Below, one piece after another: positions 7,716-13,388 of a stretch of DNA of 13,388 nucleotides. A program made the position numbers and the translations under genes. The stretch's first letter is position 1, and the number at the start of each line of letters is the position of its first letter. This DNA comes from an uncultured Gemella sp. (GTDB lineage Bacteria > Bacillota > Bacilli > Staphylococcales > Gemellaceae). Location of the stretch: assembly GCA_927911745.1 (NCBI GenBank), contig CAKMQF010000001.1, positions 1 through 13,388 on the forward strand, in the 5' to 3' direction. The notes beneath the pieces are model-generated. The model was not told the origin of the DNA, ran no database searches, and saw only the letters and a program-made list of their open reading frames with translations.

Positions 7716-8009
7716 TTATTTACCTGATAGATCTTTTGCTAATTTATATAAAACTATTTTCATTGACTCTACTACACAAATCGCTTCAAATTCTTCTTGA
7801 GTTGGATCATCATTTGAAAGTTTCCATAGTAGTTCACGATAGTAATTTGCAGATTCTAGAGCATCTTCTGCAATATCATAACGTTCAATAGCAAGTCCTA
7901 TCTTCCCTTCTCCTAAAAATTTTCTAGCTCCACTTATATACTTTTTGGTTCTGTCTACTTGATGTAAGGCTTGTTCTTTTGCTTCTAATCTTTCTGTTAC
8001 ATTTAACAT
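7716..8009 (-). CDS. Small hypothetical protein, paralogue B of the accessory cluster
   Basis: A 97-residue protein starting MLNVTERLEAKEQALHQVD, paralogous to the product at 7128-7424 at about 39% identity by eye with no gaps. It is probably all-helical, acidic and soluble. Conserved positions shared by the pair include EA-EQAL, KYI, AI, the D-L-SA-Y cluster, PT-EE/DE, VES and LAK. Function unknown. A strong AAGGAGG lies upstream of the ATG at 8009, its own promoter is at 8040-8068, and the DUF4314-like gene follows in the same transcript with a 2-base gap. Confidence 0.7.
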   Translation of the reverse strand: MLNVTERLEAKEQALHQVDRTKKYISGARKFLGEGKIGLAIERYDIAEDALESANYYRELLWKLSNDDPTQEEFEAICVVESMKIVLYKLAKDLSGK

Positions 8010-8039
8010 TTTAAATCCTCCTTAGAATTCCTTACACTA

Positions 8040-8068
8040 TATATCACTCTAAATGCTTTAAATAGCAA
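8040..8068 (-). promoter_or_regulatory. Repeated promoter copy 2, upstream of paralogue B
   Basis: Minus-strand TTGCTA (8063-8068), a 17-base spacer and GATATA (8040-8045), with the shared TTTAGAGTGATATATAG block. The -35 is the least canonical of the four. Confidence 0.7.
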
Positions 8069-8076
8069 GTCTTATT

Positions 8077-8274
8077 TTAAAATAATTCATCAATTATTTT
8101 ATATTCTTCTTCGAGTCTTATTATTTCCTGTTTCAAACAATCTCGTTTAAAAGCATTTCTACAAGATTTAAATTGTCTTCTTAGAACTTCTAATTGAGTT
8201 TTTCTACTTGATAGAATTTCTATTCCATTACCATGTTTTGCTTCTTCATAATCTTTTTCAAATCTTGTTTTCAT
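8077..8274 (-). CDS. Small hypothetical protein, first gene of the accessory cluster
   Basis: A 65-residue, highly charged protein starting MKTRFEKDYEEAKHGNG. Its second half (KTQLEVLRRQFKSCRNAFKR...QEIIRLEEEYK) has heptad-like leucine/isoleucine spacing and should be a coiled-coil or helical hairpin. I do not recognise the family. Support for a real gene comes from AAAGGAG upstream of the ATG at 8274, and from its own copy of the repeated promoter, which lies between it and the end of the cytosine methyltransferase gene. Confidence 0.6.
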   Translation of the reverse strand: MKTRFEKDYEEAKHGNGIEILSSRKTQLEVLRRQFKSCRNAFKRDCLKQEIIRLEEEYKIIDELF

Positions 8275-8304
8275 ATACTTAATCTCCTTTGTTTTTATAC
8301 TATA

Positions 8305-8333
8305 TATATCACTCTAAACATCATATTTATCAA
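8305..8333 (-). promoter_or_regulatory. Repeated promoter copy 1, upstream of the 8077-8274 gene
   Basis: Minus-strand TTGATA (8328-8333), a 17-base spacer and GATATA (8305-8310), with the shared TTTAGAGTGATATATA block. It begins four bases beyond the true stop codon of the cytosine methyltransferase (8337). Confidence 0.75.
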
Positions 8334-8336
8334 GTA

Positions 8337-9798
8337 TTATTCGCTATTTTCTAAGTATTTCTTCACTCCACTAAAAATATATAATACGCATGGTAGAGCT
8401 ACTCCGTTCCCCCACATCTTATATTGCGCTGCATCCGAATAAGGATTTTTTAACCATGTTCTTATATTATTATCAGTTTTTTTGTTTTTTTCCATTTTTT
8501 ATCTTTCTATTTGTTTCGAATACTTCTCTCCAAAAATTTAGATCTTTATCTGTAGGATTGAGTAGCTCTAACCTTTCACACCAATAATCTGGGAAACCTT
8601 GCAATCTACTACATTCAAGAGGAGTAATTCTTCGAACAGAATATTTATCATTTATAATAGGAGGATCTTTATAATCAGTTGCGACTAATGTTGATACCTT
8701 GTCCTTTATAGCTTTTGTATGATGATAATTTTTGCTAGTTGAATATATAGAAACTATTGCTACCCCACCTTGATTTGCATTTGGATTATTTCCTCCTGTA
8801 TCCAAAGTTCTTGATGTAGCTGTTTCATACACTTTGTATCTACTATTCTTAGTATTTAAACTGGTAAATCTCACATCATAATTTGCGATATTTTCAACTA
8901 CAAAAGGTTGATTATTTCCGCCTGTTCCTAAACTACTTGATAAAGTTGGTGTAATATCTAGTGGACCTTTAAATCTACTATCTTGTCCATGATTTTCAAA
9001 AACAAGTGGTGGATGGTTACTTTGGGCTCTTAGAGTTCCTGTTTTATTTAATGTTACATCTAACCTTTCTCCTCCTTGATCCATTAAACAGTACTTTGAT
9101 ATTTCAGTGCATTCTCCAATAACTCCGGTAACTTCTTGTTTCTTATCTGAGCACGATTCAAAATACCTTGGCAGGCTTTCTTCGTTAAATAATATTTCTC
9201 TTGCACCTTCTCCTGTAAAATCTGCGACAAGAAAGATTCTCTTACGTCTTTGGGGAACTCCGAAATATTGTGCGTCCAAGACTCTCCATGCAATACTAAA
9301 TGTTCCTCCCATAACACATCCTGCATTTTTCCATTTTGAAGGTTTAGGAATTGATATGTTTTCATATTTGATTTTTGAGATTTGTTCAAGTACTTGTCTA
9401 AAGTCTTCTCCTTTTGAACTTGAGAACGCTCCACAGACATTTTCCCATATGATAATTCTTGGATATTTTTCATTTGTATTCTCCCTCATTTCCTTAATGA
9501 CTCTTATTGCTTCATAAAATAAATTTGATTTACTTCCACTTAGTCCATCCCTTTGTCCTGCAATTGATAAATCTTGGCATGGACTACCAAACGTTATAAT
9601 ATCAACTGGATTTATGTTACCACCGTTAATATTATTAATATCTCCTAAATGAACTAAGTTAGGAAAATTCTTCTTTGTCACAAGAATTGGAAATGGCTCT
9701 ACTTCACTCGCCCAAACTGCTTTCATCCCTAGAATCGTAGCACCTAATTCAAAACCTCCAGATCCTGAAAATAGACTACCGACTGTTAATTGACTCAT
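8337..9798 (-). CDS. C5-cytosine DNA methyltransferase, frameshifted before motif X
   Basis: Transfers methyl from SAM to C5 of cytosine; the target sequence cannot be read from the gene. Motifs in order: I SLFSGSGGFELG (8-19), IV GSPCQDLS (71-78, catalytic Cys74), VI ENV (119-121), VIII FGVPQRRKRIFLV, a long target-recognition stretch with repeated TL...GTGGNNQP-type segments, and IX RRITPLECSRLQGFPDYW. The open frame stops at 8473 after 441 residues. Motif X is in another frame, reached by a one-base change in the A7 tracts at 8477-8483 or 8485-8491: TDNNIRTWLKNPYSDAAQY then KMWGNGVALPCV. The repaired protein is 486 residues and ends at 8337. The start at 9798 follows GAGGTG and overlaps the upstream methyltransferase by 23 bases. 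Lacking motif X, the shortened form is probably inactive. Confidence 0.9.
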
Positions 9799-11044
9799 CT
9801 ATTTTCACCTCAGCATATGGAATCTTTTCTCCGTTTCTTTCTACATATATGTCATCAGAAGTTCCAGTTAATTCAATATATCTTTTCACAGCAACATCAA
9901 CAAATTTAGCTTCCAATTCTATTCCATAGCACACTCTTCCACTCTGTTCGCAAGCTATTAAAGTAGATGCCGATCCTAAAAATGCATCTAGTACTAATCC
10001 ATTAGTTTGTGTACATTGCTTTATTAAATATACAATCAACGGAACAGGTTTACTTGATGGATGCCCATGTCCATCTGCTTTTGAATTATTAATACTATCA
10101 AATTCAAACACTGCTTTTTGTTTTTGATCTCCGTACCATATATGTTTTCCATCTTTTCTCCAACCCCAAATAATAGGCTCCATGTTGAATTTCCAATCCG
10201 TTCTCATAAGTGGAGCCCTTGGTTTTTTCCATATTAAACCTGCACCAACTTTAAATCCAGCGTCTTCATATGCATCATAAAATATACGTGCTTTCATGGT
10301 TGCATAAAAGACATAAATGGATGCATCTTTAGCCATTGAGTTTTTACAATTACTAAATGCTAGAAGTAAAAAACTCATATCCTTCTTTAATCATTTAAAA
10401 TCATCATTTTTAATTTTTCCAGAAGCACTCTCAAGATTTACTAAATAAGGTGGATCAGTACATACTAAATTTACTTTAGTTTCTCCTAATAGTTTTAAAT
10501 ACGTTTCTTCTTTAGTAGAATCTCCACATATTACTTTGTGCCTACCTATATGCCATATATCTCCTTCTTTTGTTATGCATGGCTTTTTCAACTCTGCTTC
10601 TATATCAAAATTATCTTCTTCTCCTTCAAGACCTTCATCAAATATTTTTGATAATTCTTTTTCATCGAATCCAAGTACGTCAAGATCAAAATCAGCACCC
10701 TGTAAATCTGATAATTCGATAGCTAGAAGTTCTTCATTCCAACCTCCTCCAAGTGCGAGTTGGTTATCCGCAATAACGTATGCTTTTCTTTGTGCAGGGG
10801 TTAGGTAGTTTTCCTTTATACAAGGTACTTTATCCATTCCCAGTTTCTTTGCAGCCATTAATCTACAATGTCCTGCAGTTATTACATTTTCTTCTGAAAT
10901 TAATATAGGATTTAAGAATCCGAATTCCTTTATTGAAGCCATCACTTTTGATATTTGCTCATCCGTGTGTGTCCTTGCATTATTAATATATGGTATTAAT
11001 TCATCAACATTTCTTAATTCATATTCTAATAGTTTATTCTTCAT
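9776..11044 (-). pseudogene. ParB-domain DNA methyltransferase (N6-adenine/N4-cytosine), interrupted by an in-frame TGA
   Basis: A 422-residue frame with a single TGA at 10391-10393. Residues 1-80 are a ParB/Srx-like domain (NARTHTDEQISKVMASIKEF, ITAGHCRLMAAKKLG), common in phage methyltransferases. Motif IV TDPPY is at 196-200. After the stop the same frame continues with FLLLAFSN, IYVFYATMKARIFYDAY, HPSSKPVPL and motif I DAFLGSASTLIACE, giving motif order IV then I (beta-type). Motif I has Ala where most relatives have Gly (GSAST, not GSGST). Protein spacing across the stop fits relatives, so a nonsense change, or two offsetting indels in AAAT/TTAA runs, is likelier than two genes. An ATG at 10378 could restart a 200-residue piece lacking motif IV. 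It shares an operon with the SAM synthetase. Confidence 0.85.
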
Positions 11045-11056
11045 CTCTACACCTCA

Positions 11057-11840
11057 TTAAAAAAGACCCCACTCAGCAAATTTTTCAAATCCACCTACGG
11101 AATCTATGTATTCTTTTGCAATTCTAACAATTTCTTCATAAGGCATATCACCTATATTTTCATCTCCAATTGCACAGCTAAATTCTACAGGACTTTGAAG
11201 TTGTTGTGCTCTTAAGAACGCATATATATTTACCGATACATCAGCTTTACTTAAATCTTTACCGTGAAGACCTCCACCTGTCACAGAATCAGCCATATCG
11301 CTACCAAGTTTTCTATTAGTAGCTCCTGTATCAACATCCGTTCCTCCAGTCCAATTTCCTAAAGGGTTGATTTTAGCATTTGGATACAATTTTTTTTAGT
11401 GTTTTTGTTTTCACATTACTTTGACAAATTATCAACTTATCTCCATCAAGTATGTATTTCCCATCATAAGGATACTGTGAATAAATATTTCTAGCTATTC
11501 TTGAGAATTCTTTTTGTTCTTTTGTAATAGGCATACCTTTGAATATACCATTATCTCCGCATCGTATTTTGTCATTTTGATTTTTATTTAGTTTTTTATC
11601 TTGCGATACAATATTTACATCAGGATGAACTACTCCCGCTATTCTTCTAATTATTCTATGAATACTTTTTTTCTCAAAATCAACTGATGTTTCTATTATG
11701 ACATGACATTTTCCATGACCTATCAACACTTCTACAGCTACCTTAGGTTCTTTTTCCAGTTTGTATGCCAAATCTACAATTGCTCCAGCGATTCTATCCG
11801 CAATTTTATCTGGATGTTTTGGGTTTACTTTTTCTATCAT
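11057..11840 (-). pseudogene. metK: Compact phage-type S-adenosylmethionine synthetase, one-base frameshift
   Basis: Makes SAM from methionine and ATP, plausibly for the two methyltransferases downstream. The first frame starts MIEKVNPKHPDKIADRIAG (HPDK matches the ATP-binding GHPDK of MetK), then CGDNGIFKG (matching GDQG) and DGKYILDGDKLIICQSN. It breaks at an A8 run (plus-strand T8 near 11389-11396) and stops at 11373. The next frame continues LYPNAKINPLGNWTGGTD, NRKLGSDM, then GGGLHGKDLSKADVSVNIYA, the counterpart of HGGGAFSGKDPSKVDRS in MetK. A one-base loss from the run repairs it to 260 residues. Cellular MetK is about 390 residues, so the central domain is shortened; from memory this short form is usual in phages of Bacillota. 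The start follows GGAGATTAAAA. Confidence 0.85.
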
Positions 11841-11855
11841 TTTTAATCTCCATTC

Positions 11856-12407
11856 TTATAAATTCTTTCTTGAATTTAGTAGTTTTTCCATCAAATCATT
11901 TTGAGGTACTACTCCATCAAATTCAGTTTTACAATTCTCTTTTACGATTTGATATATTTCATTCCATAGCCTTACAGCTTGATTCATATAATTTATTCCT
12001 ATATTTATAAATGGTGATGGAATTGGTTTTCCAGTAGTTGGGTGTTTAGATAAAAATCCTAGCTTACTAGTCATATCTTCACACTGTAACCATCTTGCAC
12101 TACTCATAGCATATCTTTCAATGAGTGGCTTTGGAACATGATTTCCCATACTTAGGCTATCCAACCATTTCCACGTTTCTTCATAAATTTCTTTAGCTTG
12201 TAATACACTACCATCTTTTTGTGTTGATGATAATACTTCATGTGGTTCAGGCATTTTTACACCTTCAAGATCAGGAATATCTAATACTTCTAGTGTTCTT
12301 CCTCCAGGATTTCCATTTAGTGCTTTTTCTACGACTGATTTTTTCTTTCGACCTGCACCTATTCTTTTGCCACCACGTCCGCCAATATTATTCGATTTAG
12401 TCGGCAT
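11856..12407 (-). CDS. Terminase small subunit, P27 family
   Basis: Binds the packaging initiation site and hands DNA to the large subunit. The intact 183-residue protein has a basic glycine-rich N-terminus (GGRGGKRIGAGRKKK, about 9-23), the family's NGNPGGRTLEVLDIP (31-45), PEPHEVL, then a helical region (ETWKWLDSL..., ERYAMSSARWLQCE) ending in an oligomerisation-like helix. P27-type small terminases have this layout and length. AAGGAGA precedes the ATG at 12407. It lies directly downstream of the HNH gene and the cos candidate, the usual order in cos-type phages of Bacillota, but is separated from the large subunit by 5 kb of modification and accessory genes. Confidence 0.88.
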   Translation of the reverse strand: MPTKSNNIGGRGGKRIGAGRKKKSVVEKALNGNPGGRTLEVLDIPDLEGVKMPEPHEVLSSTQKDGSVLQAKEIYEETWKWLDSLSMGNHVPKPLIERYAMSSARWLQCEDMTSKLGFLSKHPTTGKPIPSPFINIGINYMNQAVRLWNEIYQIVKENCKTEFDGVVPQNDLMEKLLNSRKNL

Positions 12408-12480
12408 TCAAAGTGTCTCCTTCCCTCATTTTATTTTTTACTAAACTCGCTTATCTCAAGCTTTTCCCTATTACCCTTTT

Positions 12481-12560
12481 GAATTCGCACTTTTTTGTGC
12501 ATCTTTGCCCACACCCGTTATATTTTCATTTTCTTTTCAGAGATTTTCAATCCCCCTTCC
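12481..12560 (-). other. Candidate cos (packaging/cleavage) site
   Basis: The 172-base gap between HNH endonuclease and small terminase has no gene. In otherwise very AT-rich DNA, its minus strand holds two G clusters (GGAAGGGGGATTG at 12548-12560; CGGGTGTGGGC at 12507-12517) and a small GCAC-A6-GTGC hairpin (12487-12500). In HNH-encoding cos phages the cohesive-end site commonly lies exactly here. The site is inferred from position and composition; the nick positions are not visible. Confidence 0.45.
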
Positions 12561-12579
12561 AGAAAATTTTTCTCAAAAA

Positions 12580-12951
12580 TTATTTTTGTCTAACTTTTTT
12601 TCTCCAGCGACTTCCATCGCTCGCATGAATTTTAGCGTGACAACTTTTACAAAGAGATATTAAATTACTCTTACTATGTGTTCCACCTTTAGATAAAGGT
12701 AGCTTATGATGAACCTCTTGTACTTCTCTCATCAATCCATCTGAAAAACATAGTTCACAATAAGGATGTTCTCTAACATAACTAGCTCGAACTTTTCTCC
12801 ACGTTGATCCGTATCTTTTCCTTGTTTCAGGATTTCTATCTTGCATCTCATATCTTTTATTTTCCAGTCTTTCATGTTCATCACAAAACTGTTTATCTGT
12901 CAACCTTGGACAGTTTGGATATGAGCATGGTCTCTTAGGTTTTCTCGGCAT
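12580..12951 (-). CDS. HNH endonuclease (packaging-associated)
   Basis: In cos phages this nuclease acts with terminase to cut genome ends. The 123-residue protein has a zinc-binding core CELC (65-68) ... VHHKLPLSKGG (80-90; catalytic His81/His82) ... Asn96 ... CKSCH (101-105) and His109, the full HNH signature. A second Cys/His cluster at the N-terminus (Cys9, Cys14, Cys23, His26) may bind another zinc. AGGAG lies just before the ATG at 12951. A terminator sits 26 bases upstream, leaving no room for a promoter, so it should be read by antiterminated late transcription. Confidence 0.93.
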   Translation of the reverse strand: MPRKPKRPCSYPNCPRLTDKQFCDEHERLENKRYEMQDRNPETRKRYGSTWRKVRASYVREHPYCELCFSDGLMREVQEVHHKLPLSKGGTHSKSNLISLCKSCHAKIHASDGSRWRKKVRQK

Positions 12952-12976
12952 TACTTTCTCCTCTCTTTAGCATAAT

Positions 12977-13005
12977 AAAAACCCTGTAGAAAGATCTACA
13001 AGGTT
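12977..13005 (-). terminator. Intrinsic terminator between the tandem repeats and the HNH gene
   Basis: Minus-strand AACCTTGTAGA-TCTT-TCTACAGGGTT forms an 11-bp stem with one G-T pair; the T-tract overlaps and extends the stem end (TTTTTATT). On the plus strand the same hairpin is followed by CTTTT, so weak bidirectional action is possible. Confidence 0.8.
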
Positions 13006-13006
13006 C

Positions 13007-13388
13007 TTTTATCATTATTGATAAATTTTTATCCATTACAATAAATTTCTCTTTTTATCATCATTAATAAATTTTTATCCATTACAATAAATTTCTGTTT
13101 TTATCATTATTGATAAACATTTAGTCATTACGATAAATTCTTGTTTTTATCATTATTGATAAATATTTAGTCATTACAATAAATTCTTCTTTTTATCATC
13201 ATTGATAAATTTTTAGTCATTACAATAAATTCTTCTTTTTATCATTATTGATAAATATTTAGTCATTACGATAAATTTTTGTTTTTATCATCATTGATAA
13301 ATATTTTATCCATTACAATAAAATTTCTGTTTTTTATCATTATTGATAAACATTTAGTCATTACGATAAATTCTTGTTTTTTATCAAT
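13007..13388. repeat. Array of 46-bp AT-rich tandem repeats with internal inverted repeats, continuing past the window
   Basis: Repeat units begin (ATCAT/ATCAA) at 13011, 13057, 13103, 13149, 13195, 13241, 13287, 13336 and 13383: six spacings of exactly 46, then 49 and 47. Each unit is TTTATCA-TYAT-TGATAAA (7-bp arms) followed by a conserved 'AGTCATTACRATAAATTCT' half. Units 2-3 match units 7-8 in their diagnostic variants, giving a five-unit higher-order period of about 230 bases. Every frame is full of stops, so it is noncoding. Candidate roles are iterons of a replication origin, a partition or operator array, or an inert satellite-like repeat; the sequence alone does not choose between them. 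Together with the terminator this fills 12952-13388. Confidence 0.85.

Noticed and set aside
9084..9517. Long open frames on both strands inside the cytosine methyltransferase
   Set aside because: They lie wholly within a gene whose frame carries all the expected methyltransferase motifs; their proteins show no recognisable pattern or ribosome binding site.
9776..10378. A separate complete 200-residue methyltransferase
   Set aside because: It lacks the DPPY catalytic motif, which lies in the same frame upstream of the TGA. It is the C-terminal half of one protein.
10391..10393. TGA read as tryptophan or glycine (alternative genetic code)
   Set aside because: Tryptophan is freely encoded by TGG, and the other long genes (terminase, portal, protease) run full length with no in-frame TGA. 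One isolated TGA does not support recoding.
13007..13388. CRISPR array, because of regular repeats with an internal palindrome
   Set aside because: The stretches between palindromes are nearly identical from unit to unit, so there are no unique spacers, and no cas genes are nearby. It is a plain tandem repeat.

Overview
This window is the packaging and head module of a tailed, HK97-fold siphovirus-type phage or prophage. All genes lie on the minus strand, so the transcription order runs from high to low coordinates. The DNA is very AT-rich, ribosome binding sites are strong AGGAGG-type sequences, and genes are tightly packed, often overlapping. This points to a low-GC Bacillota host; I cannot name a genus from the sequence. 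No integrase, attachment site or clear host gene is present, so I cannot tell an integrated prophage from a free phage genome.

Layout in transcription order. (1) 13388-13007: at least eight 46-bp AT-rich tandem repeats, each with a TTTATCA/TGATAAA inverted repeat, followed by an intrinsic terminator (13005-12977). (2) 12951-11856: HNH endonuclease, a G-rich noncoding gap that is a cos-site candidate, and the P27-type small terminase. (3) 11840-8337: a DNA-modification module made of a compact SAM synthetase, a ParB-domain adenine/N4-cytosine methyltransferase and a C5-cytosine methyltransferase. (4) 8333-6691: an accessory cluster of five small genes. Four transcription units each begin with a nearly identical promoter, two of the genes are paralogues, one gene is a DUF4314-like protein, and a terminator closes the cluster. 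(5) 6668-5067: large terminase. (6) 5075-3858: an accessory gene of unknown function between terminase and portal, with its own promoter and terminator (moron architecture). (7) 3833-1: portal, ClpP-like prohead protease, HK97-type major capsid protein, head-tail connector, head closure protein and the start of a gp10-like tail-completion protein.

How the genes fit together: HNH endonuclease and the two terminase subunits cut and package DNA into a prohead built from portal, protease and capsid, and the connector proteins then close the head. The SAM synthetase plausibly supplies methyl donor to the two methyltransferases, protecting phage DNA from host restriction.

A striking feature is that seven genes have a broken reading frame (head closure, capsid, the moron gene, the DUF4314-like gene, both methyltransferases, SAM synthetase). 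Most breaks are one- or two-base indels in short A/T runs, while conserved residues on both sides remain intact. This looks more like indel-type sequence error or very recent inactivation than old decay. For these genes I give the whole span and the repaired length.
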